A stretch of 64,000 nt of DNA from an uncultured Maribacter sp. (GCA_947493885.1 CANLTE010000001.1:1-64000); one strand, 5' to 3'. Shown: positions 9,104-17,890, counted from the first letter of the stretch. Program-made: numbers and translations. The notes: generated by a model not told the origin, from the letters alone.

Positions 9104-11839
9104 ATGAAATCTCATTTTCTTATAGCCTTCTTAATTACCCTGTTCTGTTCTGCACAAGATGAAACCCTACTACATATTTTGGATAGTGATGTGTCCATAG
9201 AAAAAAAAGAATTAAAAATAGATTCTCTATTAAACATACGCAATCAAGAACAGCCGAACGAATTACTGGCTGATTTTTACCACGACCTAGCGAGCAAATG
9301 GTTCTTAGAAAATTGGTGGAATTTTGAAAATCAAGCGGACATAGATAATGCATTAGTATATGCCCATAAAGCTTACGGAATAAAAAAAAGTTTGTCCAAT
9401 TTAAAAGAAGGTTCATTAGAAAAAACCGTATATAATCTAGGGCATTTTAATTATTTAAATAATGATTTATTTGAAGCTATAGATTATTTTTTATTGCTCA
9501 TCAATACAGGAAAACATATTCGATTAGTTCAAAAAGCAAATATGGACTTAGGCAAAATCTATATGTATTTGGGTGATTTTTACAAAGCCTTAGATAGGTT
9601 CAATGCGTATACTATACATTATAATTCAGTTATAGACTTCAACGAAAGCGAAAAAATAAATTTAACCAATGCTTACATTTTAAAAGCGGATACTTATTCG
9701 CAAATGGGAATGCTACAATTTACTACAGAAATCCGTTTTAACATAGCAAAAGCACGTGCTATTTTAAAAAAAACAGAAACCTCTAATACATTTTACGAAA
9801 ACTTAATGAACCAATTAGAAGGTAATCTATTTTTATACTTAGGTAAATATGATAAAGCTATAATAGCTCATAAAAAGGTTTTAAGTGATTCTATAAATTT
9901 ATACCCTGATGAAATGACTACGGTATTCAATAGCATAGCTTCATCGCAAATAGAAATTAAAGAGTATGCCAATGCACTCTCAAATTTAGAAAAAGCAATT
10001 TCTTATAATAGTAGTTATACCGATTCTTATGAAAACTTAGGAGACCTTTATTTAAAACAATACCAACATAGAACGGCACTTTTTTTCTACCAAAAAGCCA
10101 TGGTACTGGCAACCCACAAAAAAGAAGTTATATATGATGCCCTTCTTGCCACGCAAGATTTAGAGCTGACTGCTGAGAAAGTTTTTTTACTAAACCATAT
10201 TATCACCAAAGCTAATGGTTGGTTGGCTTATTATAAATATAACAAGCAAAAATCTCATCTTATAAATGCGCTAAAAACATTTACACTTGCCGATGAGTTG
10301 GTAGATATTATCCGTACTGAAAGTACCGAACACCAATCTAAATTGTTTTGGAGAGAAAAAGGAGCTTCATTATATATGAAAGCTGTAGAAGTTTGCCATT
10401 TATTGGACAAACCCAAAGAAGCTTTTCGTTTTATGGAACGCAACAAAGCGCTACTCTTATTGGAAGATGTGTCTAAGGAACAAGCCAAAGAAATAGCGCA
10501 ACTACCCAAAGCTCTGCTTAAAAAAGAATATAAGTTAAAACAAGCTATTTATTTATCAGAAAACCAATTACAGCTATCAGAAAGTCAACCAGACAGCATT
10601 TTAAATGGGCTAAAAAACACCATTTATAAACACAAACAAGCGTACGAAACATTTGTAGATTCCGTCTCTATTGCTTTTCCCGACTACGCCAATATTAACA
10701 AAAAGGTTGATGTACTCTCATTCAAAAGCTTTAAAGAAAGTTATGTTAACGAAAAAGAAGCTATACTACAATACATTATTAATAAAGAACAAGGTTATGG
10801 GCTGTTAACCACTATTAATAAAACTATATTATTTGAAATAGAAAACGTTGAAAATTTAAATGCAAAAATAATTGATTTATACAGTCTTCTTACGGATGCA
10901 ACCGCAAGTAAAAAAAAGATAGCTCGTTACAATACACTGTCCAATACTGTTTTTAAAATGTTACTCCCAAAACCTATTTATGAAAACATTAAAGACAAAA
11001 AAGTTACAGTAGTTTCAGATTACATTTTACAACAAATCCCACTGGAGTCACTAGTTACCGATGTAACCAAAAGCTCCTATTTAATTGAAGATACAGAAAT
11101 CAGATACGCCTACTCCATGTCCTATTTAAACGCTAAAAAGAAAATTACAACATCAGCTGAAAACCAATTACTTGGCATGGCTCCTGTTGAATTTAACACC
11201 CTACAATTACCAAAACTTGCTTTTAGTAAGGCTGAAATAAATGGAGTTCGCGAACTATACAATAGTGATGTTTTACTAAACAATGAAGCCACTAAATCTA
11301 AACTACTAGCCATACTTAACAATTATAAAATAATACACCTATCCACACATGCAGATGTCGGTAAAAACGGAAACCCTTGGATTGCATTTAGTGATGACAA
11401 AGTTTTTTTAAACGAAATTTATGCTACAAAAAATCAAGCTGATATGGTTGTTTTAAGTGCCTGCAATACTTCTATTGGAGAGCTTAAAAAAGGTGAAGGA
11501 GTTATGAGTCTTGCCAGAGGATTTTTTCATTCTGGAGCAAAAAGTGTGGTATCATCATTATGGACCATTAACGATAAATCTAGCAAGGATATAATGATTG
11601 ATTTTTATGAAGCTTTAAAAAATGGTTTAACCAAATCGGCAGCCCTGAGAAAAGCTAAAATTAATTACATAAATAAATATCGTAATACGTTAACGCCTTC
11701 ATATTGGGCTGGGCTGATTGTGATTGGAGATAATGCACCAATTCAAAAATCTAACTCAAATTGGATTTGGATAACAACTACAATTATTGGAATACTATTA
11801 ATAATTTTCTTTTATACCAGATTTAGAAAATCTAAGTAA
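9104..11839 (+). CDS. Exported TPR-CHAT domain protein (caspase-like)
   Basis: A 911-residue protein. Residues 1-17 are a signal peptide (ends FCSA, then QDE). Residues ~70-370 carry tetratricopeptide repeats (for example ALSNLEKAISYNSSYTDSYE). The C-terminal third is a CHAT domain: H749 in IIHLSTHAD and C787 in LSACNTS are the expected His-Cys dyad, followed by GEGVMSLARGFFHSGAKSVV and the closing YWAGLIVIGD. A final membrane helix (~889-905) ends in a basic tail. This places TPR and CHAT parts in the periplasm. It converges on the anti-sigma/sigma pair with only 2 nt between stop codons. A weak relative of the ECF motif overlaps its start (GGTTAGC near 9076, TTAAAAG at 9098). CHAT proteins include active cysteine proteases; the substrate here is unknown. 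Confidence 0.9.
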   Translation: MKSHFLIAFLITLFCSAQDETLLHILDSDVSIEKKELKIDSLLNIRNQEQPNELLADFYHDLASKWFLENWWNFENQADIDNALVYAHKAYGIKKSLSNLKEGSLEKTVYNLGHFNYLNNDLFEAIDYFLLLINTGKHIRLVQKANMDLGKIYMYLGDFYKALDRFNAYTIHYNSVIDFNESEKINLTNAYILKADTYSQMGMLQFTTEIRFNIAKARAILKKTETSNTFYENLMNQLEGNLFLYLGKYDKAIIAHKKVLSDSINLYPDEMTTVFNSIASSQIEIKEYANALSNLEKAISYNSSYTDSYENLGDLYLKQYQHRTALFFYQKAMVLATHKKEVIYDALLATQDLELTAEKVFLLNHIITKANGWLAYYKYNKQKSHLINALKTFTLADELVDIIRTESTEHQSKLFWREKGASLYMKAVEVCHLLDKPKEAFRFMERNKALLLLEDVSKEQAKEIAQLPKALLKKEYKLKQAIYLSENQLQLSESQPDSILNGLKNTIYKHKQAYETFVDSVSIAFPDYANINKKVDVLSFKSFKESYVNEKEAILQYIINKEQGYGLLTTINKTILFEIENVENLNAKIIDLYSLLTDATASKKKIARYNTLSNTVFKMLLPKPIYENIKDKKVTVVSDYILQQIPLESLVTDVTKSSYLIEDTEIRYAYSMSYLNAKKKITTSAENQLLGMAPVEFNTLQLPKLAFSKAEINGVRELYNSDVLLNNEATKSKLLAILNNYKIIHLSTHADVGKNGNPWIAFSDDKVFLNEIYATKNQADMVVLSACNTSIGELKKGEGVMSLARGFFHSGAKSVVSSLWTINDKSSKDIMIDFYEALKNGLTKSAALRKAKINYINKYRNTLTPSYWAGLIVIGDNAPIQKSNSNWIWITTTIIGILLIIFFYTRFRKSK

Positions 11840-11841
11840 TA

Positions 11842-12576
11842 TTATTCTATTTTTTTCAATAGTACTTCCGCTTCGGCTTTTTTATAACCACCGTTTTCTA
11901 TCGCATTTTTTAAAAACAATTTTGCCTTTTCTTCCTCTTTTAATTTTAAATACGCTAAAGCTGTATACCACATGGCTTCTGAGGCAAATTCTCCTTTATC
12001 ATTTATTACATTTTCGAAATATGGAATTGCCTTATGAGAATTACCATTATTTAAATAAGCATGCCCTAAATAAAAATCAACATACAAGGCTTCTTCTTTA
12101 TTATTAAGTTCGGTTAACAATTGTATTGCCAAAACATTATCGTTTGTCTCATAGGCTACAAAAGCTCTTCGCTCTAACGAATCATCTTTTTCACCACCTC
12201 TAGTTATCGAAAACACCGTATTTGGGTACTGTTCAAAATTAGAATCGTACAAATCATCATAGTTTGTACCAAATCCGTTATTAAAAGTTAACCAACCCAA
12301 ACCAACAATAAAAGCTATAGAGGCAGCCATAGCCCATTTACGATAGTTTAATTTAAATACGGATGTTGAATTGTTTTTAATATCCGCTTCGAAGCCTTTT
12401 AACTTATTTTTTAAATCTTGTCCTTGTTTGTTTTGAATCACCTTTTGCAAGCTTAGTTCAAAGTCAAACTGCTCTTTAAACGCTTCATCCGAAGATAATA
12501 GTGCATTAAACTGCTCCTCCTGTTCAGGAGTCAACGAATTTGAAAAATATTGATATAGTAGCTGTTCTTTATCCAT
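11842..12576 (-). CDS. Probable anti-sigma factor with periplasmic TPR domain
   Basis: A 244-residue membrane protein encoded 4 nt downstream of the ECF sigma gene. Residues 1-75 are soluble and acidic with the start seen in Bacteroidota anti-sigma-like proteins (MDKEQLLYQYFSNSLTPEQE). Residues 81-98 form one membrane helix (WAMAASIAFIVGLGWLTF), preceded by positive charges, so the N-terminus should be cytosolic. Residues ~145-240 hold two or three TPR units in the periplasm. No zinc-binding HxxxCxxC motif is visible, so it is not a classical ZAS domain. Anti-sigma role is inferred from gene position and topology, not from a catalytic motif. Confidence 0.75.
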   Translation of the reverse strand: MDKEQLLYQYFSNSLTPEQEEQFNALLSSDEAFKEQFDFELSLQKVIQNKQGQDLKNKLKGFEADIKNNSTSVFKLNYRKWAMAASIAFIVGLGWLTFNNGFGTNYDDLYDSNFEQYPNTVFSITRGGEKDDSLERRAFVAYETNDNVLAIQLLTELNNKEEALYVDFYLGHAYLNNGNSHKAIPYFENVINDKGEFASEAMWYTALAYLKLKEEEKAKLFLKNAIENGGYKKAEAEVLLKKIE

Positions 12577-12580
12577 GATA

Positions 12581-13147
12581 CTACATATTTTCTTTTATAC
12601 GTTCCTTTAAAGTTTTCATACAACGTGATTTTGCAGCTTTTACTACATTCTCACTATTGTAATCACCATCCACAACAATTTCTTGAATAGTATATCCCCT
12701 GTAATAAAAAAGTGTTAAAAGCTCTTGACACTTTTTACCTAAGGCAGTAAAATGTTTTTGAAGTAATTCTTGTTCTGCTGTTAAACCAGAAGGTTCTACC
12801 TCCATAGTGCTTACCAACTCGTCTTCGGTCCCTACCAAGGATAAATCAAAATCACCGCTAACCTTTTTCTTATTTTTTCTCATAATATCAAAAATTAAAT
12901 ATTTTCCGATACTGAACAGATAGGTAGATATGCTACTGGTGAAACTGTCTATCTTTCCACTCATTACGTTATTATAAAAAATTACGTAGGCGTCTTGGTA
13001 TACATCTATATTCTCATCTTCCGATAAGTTATAGCGCTTTGCGTAGTTTAAAAACTTTTCTCTATTATCCTCATATACTTTTTTAAGTACAGTATCGGAA
13101 CCTTTTCGTAAGTCTTCTAATGTAATATTCGCCGCTGTATTTTTCAC
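12581..13147 (-). CDS. ECF-type RNA polymerase sigma factor
   Basis: A 188-residue sigma-70 family protein. Region 2 is about residues 25-95 (YAKRYNLSEDENIDVYQDAYVIFY ... TYLFSIGKYLIFDIMRKNKK) and region 4 about 135-185 (LTLFYYRGYTIQEI ... NVVKAAKSRCMKTLKER). It heads a two-gene operon with the anti-sigma gene. The only start giving a complete protein is GTG at 13147, but this codon lies inside the second box of a promoter of the type the factor is thought to recognise (13145-13177), so translation is either leaderless or starts at a nearby non-ATG codon. The motif upstream predicts autoregulation. Confidence 0.93.
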   Translation of the reverse strand: MKNTAANITLEDLRKGSDTVLKKVYEDNREKFLNYAKRYNLSEDENIDVYQDAYVIFYNNVMSGKIDSFTSSISTYLFSIGKYLIFDIMRKNKKKVSGDFDLSLVGTEDELVSTMEVEPSGLTAEQELLQKHFTALGKKCQELLTLFYYRGYTIQEIVVDGDYNSENVVKAAKSRCMKTLKERIKENM

Positions 13148-13177
13148 TTTAATGTAATAGGGAACATTAGGTTAACA
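13145..13177 (-). promoter_or_regulatory. ECF-type promoter of the sigma gene (autoregulation)
   Basis: On the minus strand TGTTAACC (13177-13170), exactly 17 nt, then TTAAAGTG (13152-13145). The layout equals the promoters of the envelope genes around it. The GTG of the second box is the apparent start codon of the sigma gene. Confidence 0.65.
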
Positions 13178-13307
13178 GTCTTCTGCTCTAAATTTAGTCT
13201 TTTTCATTTTTTTAAGCCCTTTATAATTCAAAAAACTAGTTGTAACTCCACGCTTGTAGTATTCACCGTACATTTTCACGTTTTAAATAAAAAAAACCGA
13301 ATCATAT

Positions 13308-13340
13308 TGTTAACCTTTTGTTTTCATAATCATAGAAAGG
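13308..13340 (+). promoter_or_regulatory. ECF-type promoter P3
   Basis: TGTTAACC (13308-13315), 17 nt, TAGAAAGG (13333-13340), followed by AAAT; the ATG of the downstream lipoprotein is 18 nt further. Confidence 0.7.
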
Positions 13341-13357
13341 AAATTAAAAATTACATT

Positions 13358-14431
13358 ATGAAAACTACAGTAACATTTTTAAGAGCCATATTTATAGTGG
13401 TAATGACGGTTGTAATAACAAGTTGCAACAAAGATGACAATTCACCTGAACCTATGCAACAAAGCAGCGTTTACGGAAAGTGGGAAGTAACTAGTGGAGA
13501 AGTTGCAATAAATGACTCAAAGTTTGTATACATTAATAATGATAACACTATTATTATTCTCGGAGAAGACGTTCGTGGTTTTAGAAACGAACTGAAAACC
13601 AATATAACGGTAACCGATTCGCAAATTACTATCAGCGGTGCTGGCGGACAAGGAACTCCATTAATTATTAACTACTCATTAGAAGCGGATAAACTAATTA
13701 TGAACCTTCCGTATGATCGACCAAAAGTTACTTTACAAAGAAGAGCTGTTGATAATGACGCCGATAATTGGATTACCTCTCTTTCTATATTAGATCAAGG
13801 CATCGCTCCTTGGGGAAGAGATAATGACATTGCTTTTGATGGCGAGTATATACTTGGTTACTCCAGTGATGATAGCAGTATTTTACAAATAAACCCTACT
13901 AATTTCTCTGTTGCAGGAAGCATTCCAACAACAAGTTACCCTAGAGCTCTGGACATTGAAAAAACGGATTCTCCTTATCGTCAGTTATTTCAAGGAGATA
14001 GTGGTGATGAAACATTTGACTCCTATATTTATTCTAGTAACTCCAAATATTACACTTCCATTCCATTAGGGTCTTGGATGAAAGGAATTGCTTCTATTGA
14101 ACCTGGACAATTGTGGATAAGTAGTCATAACGAAGAAAAACTATATCGATATAAATCTAATGGTGCTTTATCTCCAGGTGAAGTTTTACAGACTATAGAT
14201 TTAGGTTTTCAGCCAAAAGGAATGGATTATAGAAATGGGTATTTGTATATGGTTAAATATGACAAAATATATAAATGTACTACATCACCAGACCTCAGAG
14301 TTGTGGAGACCTATTCTTTAAAGCAACATGATATAGATGGAATTACTTTTGACGGCAACAATTTTTGGTTAAATGCGGAATCATGGGAAAGCGATGATTA
14401 TAAACTCATTAAAGTGGATTTAACATTATAA
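13358..14431 (+). CDS. Lipocalin-like plus beta-propeller lipoprotein
   Basis: A 357-residue lipoprotein, start chosen at ATG 13358 because it gives a proper signal sequence with lipobox ITSC (C23); a longer frame would begin inside promoter P3. Residues ~32-125 (YGKWEVTSGEVAINDSKFV ... LIINYSLEADKLIMNL) resemble the lipocalin-like domains common in flavobacterial lipoproteins. Residues ~140-357 have repeated strands (DIAFDGEYILGY, KGIASIEPGQLWI, KGMDYRNGYLYM, DGITFDGNNFWL) typical of an NHL/glutamine-cyclotransferase-like propeller. It is a one-gene unit bounded by P3 and a terminator. Ligand unknown. Confidence 0.75.
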   Translation: MKTTVTFLRAIFIVVMTVVITSCNKDDNSPEPMQQSSVYGKWEVTSGEVAINDSKFVYINNDNTIIILGEDVRGFRNELKTNITVTDSQITISGAGGQGTPLIINYSLEADKLIMNLPYDRPKVTLQRRAVDNDADNWITSLSILDQGIAPWGRDNDIAFDGEYILGYSSDDSSILQINPTNFSVAGSIPTTSYPRALDIEKTDSPYRQLFQGDSGDETFDSYIYSSNSKYYTSIPLGSWMKGIASIEPGQLWISSHNEEKLYRYKSNGALSPGEVLQTIDLGFQPKGMDYRNGYLYMVKYDKIYKCTTSPDLRVVETYSLKQHDIDGITFDGNNFWLNAESWESDDYKLIKVDLTL

Positions 14432-14453
14432 AATTTATCTCAACTCATTTCTT

Positions 14454-14488
14454 AAAAAGTCAAGATATAAAAGTCTTGACTTTTTTAT
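14454..14488 (+). terminator. Terminator after the propeller lipoprotein
   Basis: Stem AAAAAGTCAAGA / TCTTGACTTTTT with loop TATAAAAG and a T-run, ending only about 8 nt before the next ECF-type promoter. Confidence 0.9.
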
Positions 14489-14495
14489 TTCTCAA

Positions 14496-14528
14496 TGTTA
14501 ACCTTTTCAATAGTAATACATAAAAGGG
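14496..14528 (+). promoter_or_regulatory. ECF-type promoter P4
   Basis: TGTTAACC (14496-14503), 17 nt, TAAAAGGG (14521-14528) followed by AAACAATC. The 24 nt to the ATG end in AATT, as at P3, P5 and P6. Confidence 0.75.
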
Positions 14529-14552
14529 AAACAATCTTAAAAAAATATAATT

Positions 14553-15566
14553 ATGAAAACGTTTAAAACTTTATACTTAATCGCGTTAACCATAACATTT
14601 ATTTCTTGTGATAAGGATGAAATAGCGCAAGATGAAATTAGTTTACCCAAAGGAGGAGAAACTCCACTAGAATTAAAATTTGAAATTCAAACAGAGCAGG
14701 ACCAAATGGGCGACTTTGCCGAAAATGCAATGATTGAATTTAATGGAAAAGTTTGGTCTTATGGAGGAGTAAACGATTATGGTGCTACTAACGGACATTA
14801 CGGTTGGTATAGTGACAATGGTATTAACTGGGTGTCTTCACTAATTACACCATCAGCCTTAACAACCTTTAGAAGAGGACATACTGTAACACTTTTTAAC
14901 GATGAACTTTACTTAATTGGAGGCGAAAATGCTAGCGGCCTTGCATACGGAGATATCTGGAAATCTGCTGATGGCTCCAATTGGACAAATGTTCATGCCC
15001 TTGCCCCTTTTGGATTAATTCCTGACCATGCAACATTAGTACTTAACAGTAAAATGTATGTGATTGCGGGTAACAGCACAACTACTAATACCGAAGTGTG
15101 GTCTACTGTAAATGGTACTGATTGGGTACAGGAAACTACCAATGCTTTTCCTGGAAGAGCTGGACAAAAAGGAATCGTTTTTAATGATGCAATGTATATC
15201 ATCGGTGGTGAAGATATTGCCTCTAATAAGTTAAACGAAATATGGACAAGTACTAATGGTGTTTCGTGGACGCAAATTAGCAGCATTCCTTTTTCAGGAA
15301 GAAATGCACATAGCGTTACCGAATATGACAACAAAGTATGGGTTATTGGTGGTAAGGATGCCTCAACGGATTACAATGGTGAAATCTGGTATTCTGAAAA
15401 TATGACTGATTGGACTGAGTACACTGGCGCAACACCAAGTGATGAGGGTCTTAACTCTCATAGTATTTTATTCTACATCGGAAAAATGTGGCTTTTTGGA
15501 GGTTACCAAGATGAGTCTGGAGCTGTTGGTGTAAGAGGAGAAATTACCACAATAGAAATTGATTAA
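14553..15566 (+). CDS. Kelch-type beta-propeller lipoprotein
   Basis: A 337-residue lipoprotein with lipobox FISC (C19). The mature part carries about five repeats of ~48 residues, each with a GG turn and a closing W motif: GGENASGLAYGDIWKS, NSKMYVIAGNSTTTN, DAMYIIGGEDIASNK, NKVWVIGGKDASTDY, GKMWLFGGYQDESG, alternating with xxNGxxWxxx strands. This is the signature of Kelch/galactose-oxidase propellers. It is the first gene after P4, and two further lipoprotein genes follow closely, so these three probably form one transcript. Binding partner unknown. Confidence 0.85.
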   Translation: MKTFKTLYLIALTITFISCDKDEIAQDEISLPKGGETPLELKFEIQTEQDQMGDFAENAMIEFNGKVWSYGGVNDYGATNGHYGWYSDNGINWVSSLITPSALTTFRRGHTVTLFNDELYLIGGENASGLAYGDIWKSADGSNWTNVHALAPFGLIPDHATLVLNSKMYVIAGNSTTTNTEVWSTVNGTDWVQETTNAFPGRAGQKGIVFNDAMYIIGGEDIASNKLNEIWTSTNGVSWTQISSIPFSGRNAHSVTEYDNKVWVIGGKDASTDYNGEIWYSENMTDWTEYTGATPSDEGLNSHSILFYIGKMWLFGGYQDESGAVGVRGEITTIEID

Positions 15567-15585
15567 AATCAAAAAATATAATATC

Positions 15586-15945
15586 ATGAAAGCAATAGCA
15601 ACATTAATAACTGTTTGTGCATTTGGTGTATTTACATCTTGCCATGCACAATCAACAGAAACCAAACAAGATTCAAGCGTTCAAATGAACCTATTGGATG
15701 AACAGGTAAAAGTATTTAGTTCTGTATTTAGTCTTGGGGGAGCTGAAGAAAACCCCTTGCAAGGAGCTACCAATTATCTTGAACTATTAGATAAAATAGA
15801 TTTACCTAAAGAACAGAAAAAAGAGCTTACAGAAATGTACAATTTATATGACGCTAGTTTAGACCCAAAGAAAAAAGAGGAGTTAAAAGTGAGAGCTAAT
15901 AAAATGATACAAGACGCCATGGCTAAAAGTCTTAACGAAAAATAA
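15586..15945 (+). CDS. Small lipoprotein of unknown function
   Basis: A 119-residue lipoprotein; ATG 15586 is preferred because it yields a standard signal sequence with lipobox FTSC (C19), whereas the frame could be extended to a TTG overlapping the previous stop. The mature part is helical and charged (LLDKIDLPKEQKKELTEMYN, DPKKKEELKVRANKMIQDAM). No family recognised. It starts 19 nt after the Kelch lipoprotein and ends 12 nt before the next one, in the P4 transcript. Confidence 0.7.
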   Translation: MKAIATLITVCAFGVFTSCHAQSTETKQDSSVQMNLLDEQVKVFSSVFSLGGAEENPLQGATNYLELLDKIDLPKEQKKELTEMYNLYDASLDPKKKEELKVRANKMIQDAMAKSLNEK

Positions 15946-15957
15946 CATTAAAAAAAC

Positions 15958-16512
15958 ATGAAAACTACAAAGAATACCTTACTAAAAGTAATAAGATACT
16001 TTCCTATTCTTTTTCTTTCGTTTATAGTTGTAAGCTGCACAGTGGATGTTCCAGATTCAGATACTGTTCCTCCAAAATTTTCCTTTAAAATTACAGGAGA
16101 TGGTTTTGACCAAACCTTTAATCAAGATACGGACTTTAGCAGTTTCCAATTAAATCTAAAGCAAGGGGCAACCTATAATTTTATCCTTTCAGGAGGTGAT
16201 GGGGGCGGTGTTAAACAAATTCAATGGCAATACGCTCACGATTATGTTGAGTTTACAGACCCTATTACAAGTCCTTGGGTTCAATCCACAGTAAGTCCAC
16301 TAAGCTCAGTAATTAACTGGTTCGGTGAACGGTCCAATCCAGTATCTGGAAGTATTTTGGCAGGAAAAATAGTAATAGAAGGTAATCAGGTGAGTCATGA
16401 ATTTATATTCATGGTAAAAGATTTTGGAGGCGAATCAGGAAACACAAATACTATATATGCATCTTTAAATATATACGGCTCAAACCACACCACAGAAATA
16501 ATTTCCTTTTAA
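15958..16512 (+). CDS. Lipoprotein of unknown function
   Basis: A 184-residue protein with lipobox VVSC (C27) and a beta-rich mature part (KFSFKITGDGFDQTFNQ, LNLKQGATYNFILSGGDGGG, EFIFMVKDFGGESG). I do not recognise a family. It is the last gene of the P4 unit, followed by a strong terminator. Confidence 0.7.
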   Translation: MKTTKNTLLKVIRYFPILFLSFIVVSCTVDVPDSDTVPPKFSFKITGDGFDQTFNQDTDFSSFQLNLKQGATYNFILSGGDGGGVKQIQWQYAHDYVEFTDPITSPWVQSTVSPLSSVINWFGERSNPVSGSILAGKIVIEGNQVSHEFIFMVKDFGGESGNTNTIYASLNIYGSNHTTEIISF

Positions 16513-16537
16513 AAAATTTGCTTCAATTCATTTCCAG

Positions 16538-16570
16538 AAAAGCCGAGATATAAAAATCTCGGCTTTTTTA
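16538..16570 (+). terminator. Terminator ending the P4 unit
   Basis: Stem AAAAGCCGAGA / TCTCGGCTTTT, loop TATAAAAA, T-run; P5 starts 9 nt further. Confidence 0.92.
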
Positions 16571-16578
16571 TTCCGTGA

Positions 16579-16611
16579 TGTTAACCTTTTAAAAAAAGAA
16601 ACATAAAAAGG
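16579..16611 (+). promoter_or_regulatory. ECF-type promoter P5
   Basis: TGTTAACC (16579-16586), 17 nt, TAAAAAGG (16604-16611), followed by AAACAATC exactly as at P4. Confidence 0.75.
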
Positions 16612-16635
16612 AAACAATCTTTAAAAAATACAATT

Positions 16636-17163
16636 ATGAAAACTACAAATTACATTAAAACGCTAATACTAATTGCAACAACAACTTTATTCGTAAGCTG
16701 TGATCCTAATGATGAATCTCCAATCGTAGATGAAGTACCATCTATAGACTTAGCAGCGGAGTCCATTACTTTCACAATTGATAAAGACACGGACTTTGTT
16801 GGAACCGCAACTATCACAGGAACAATCAAAAATGTTGGTGATTATTTTTCATCCGGAACAGGGCAGCAAACTATTTATTTGTTTGAAAGAAGCCTTGGCA
16901 CGCCTACAACGCAACGTGGAAATTTAGTGGCAACAAGAAGTTTTACTGAACTAGCAAGCAATGGAACTCTTGAGATTTCTTACAGCAGACAATGGAACTC
17001 TTCTTCTCCAGCTGAAGGAGAATTTGCTCCAGAGTATATTCTTGATATTAGTTATGACCCAGATATTTTTATTGACGACAATAAAAATAACGATGATACT
17101 AATCATGATAACAATAACATAATGGAAAGTGGAATGGAAATAAACAATCTTTTTAGAAATTAA
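16636..17163 (+). CDS. CARDB-like lipoprotein with acidic tail
   Basis: A 175-residue lipoprotein, lipobox FVSC (C22). Residues ~45-140 resemble an Ig-like CARDB domain (TGTIKNVGDYFSSGTGQQTI ... LEISYSRQW ... YILDISYDPD). The C-terminus is rich in Asp and Asn (IDDNKNNDDTNHDNNN), which could bind calcium. It stands alone between P5 and a terminator, though some read-through to the beta-barrel gene is likely because that gene has no ECF-type promoter of its own. CARDB assignment is tentative. Confidence 0.65.
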   Translation: MKTTNYIKTLILIATTTLFVSCDPNDESPIVDEVPSIDLAAESITFTIDKDTDFVGTATITGTIKNVGDYFSSGTGQQTIYLFERSLGTPTTQRGNLVATRSFTELASNGTLEISYSRQWNSSSPAEGEFAPEYILDISYDPDIFIDDNKNNDDTNHDNNNIMESGMEINNLFRN

Positions 17164-17175
17164 AAACACCTTTAT

Positions 17176-17203
17176 AACCGAGATTTCTATATCTCGGTTT
17201 TTA
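17176..17203 (+). terminator. Terminator after the CARDB-like gene
   Basis: Stem AACCGAGAT / ATCTCGGTT, 6-nt loop, T-run. It separates the CARDB-like gene from the beta-barrel gene. Confidence 0.85.
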
Positions 17204-17222
17204 TATAAAACATTAAATAATC

Positions 17223-17852
17223 ATGAAAATACTAAAACTAAATTACCAAAAACAAATCTTGACACTCCTAATTGCCATTATTTCAATTAGTCTAAGTGCT
17301 CAAGATACTGCCACAAACAGACAAAAAGGAAACATACTTTTAAGTGGTGGAGCTCTAGTGCATTATACCATGAATAAATTCAACAATAACAAGAATACTT
17401 CGTTTACAACCAATATTACACCAAAAGCGGGGTATTTTATAATGAATAATATGGTCGCGGGTTTGGAATTTACAGTAAACACAAGTAAAGAAACTTTAGA
17501 TGGCCTTTTTGGAGAACGAGAAATTATTTCAAACGGTTTTGCAATAGCGCCTTTTACAAGGTATTATTTAAAAAATGGTTTTTTCGCTGAAGGACTTGTT
17601 GGTCTCGGCTGGAAAAAAAACAGCTCTGGTAACATTATTATTATTGAAGGTGAATCTAATAGCATTAAAACAAACACTTTTGGTTTTAGAGTTGGCGCGG
17701 GTTATGCAATTAACCTTGGAGAACATGTAGCAATTGAGCCTAGTATAAATTACTCATGGGAAAGAGATAAACGAGCGGATGTACCTTCAACAACATCAAA
17801 AAACACACTCTCGTCAATATTTTTAGGTGTTAATTTCACCGTATTTCTTTAA
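17223..17852 (+). CDS. Small outer-membrane beta-barrel protein
   Basis: A 209-residue protein with a signal peptide ending SLSAQ (about residue 27). The mature part alternates short amphipathic strands and glycine turns (GGALVHYTMNKF, TPKAGYFIMNNMVAGLEFTVN, FAIAPFTRYYLKNGFFAEGLVGLGW, FGFRVGAGYAINLGEHVAIEPSINYSW) and ends in LGVNFTVFL, the typical C-terminal strand of an OmpX-like 8-strand barrel. It lies inside the ECF regulon block but directly behind a terminator; no own TGTTAACC box was found. Confidence 0.8.
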   Translation: MKILKLNYQKQILTLLIAIISISLSAQDTATNRQKGNILLSGGALVHYTMNKFNNNKNTSFTTNITPKAGYFIMNNMVAGLEFTVNTSKETLDGLFGEREIISNGFAIAPFTRYYLKNGFFAEGLVGLGWKKNSSGNIIIIEGESNSIKTNTFGFRVGAGYAINLGEHVAIEPSINYSWERDKRADVPSTTSKNTLSSIFLGVNFTVFL

Positions 17853-17890
17853 AAAACTACATACATAATTTTGAGTAGTTAGTTGGTTCT

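Noticed and set aside
9075-9105. Full ECF-type promoter in front of the TPR-CHAT gene
   Set aside because: TTAAAAG is present, but the first box is only GGTTAGC and spacing is off by one; kept as a weak remark, not as a site.
12113-12120. TGTTAACC on the minus strand inside the anti-sigma gene
   Set aside because: The sequence 17 nt downstream (AGAAGCC) does not match the second box; intragenic.
15559-15585. Upstream TTG start for the 119-residue lipoprotein
   Set aside because: It would add a non-signal stretch and overlap the preceding stop; ATG 15586 gives a proper lipoprotein signal.
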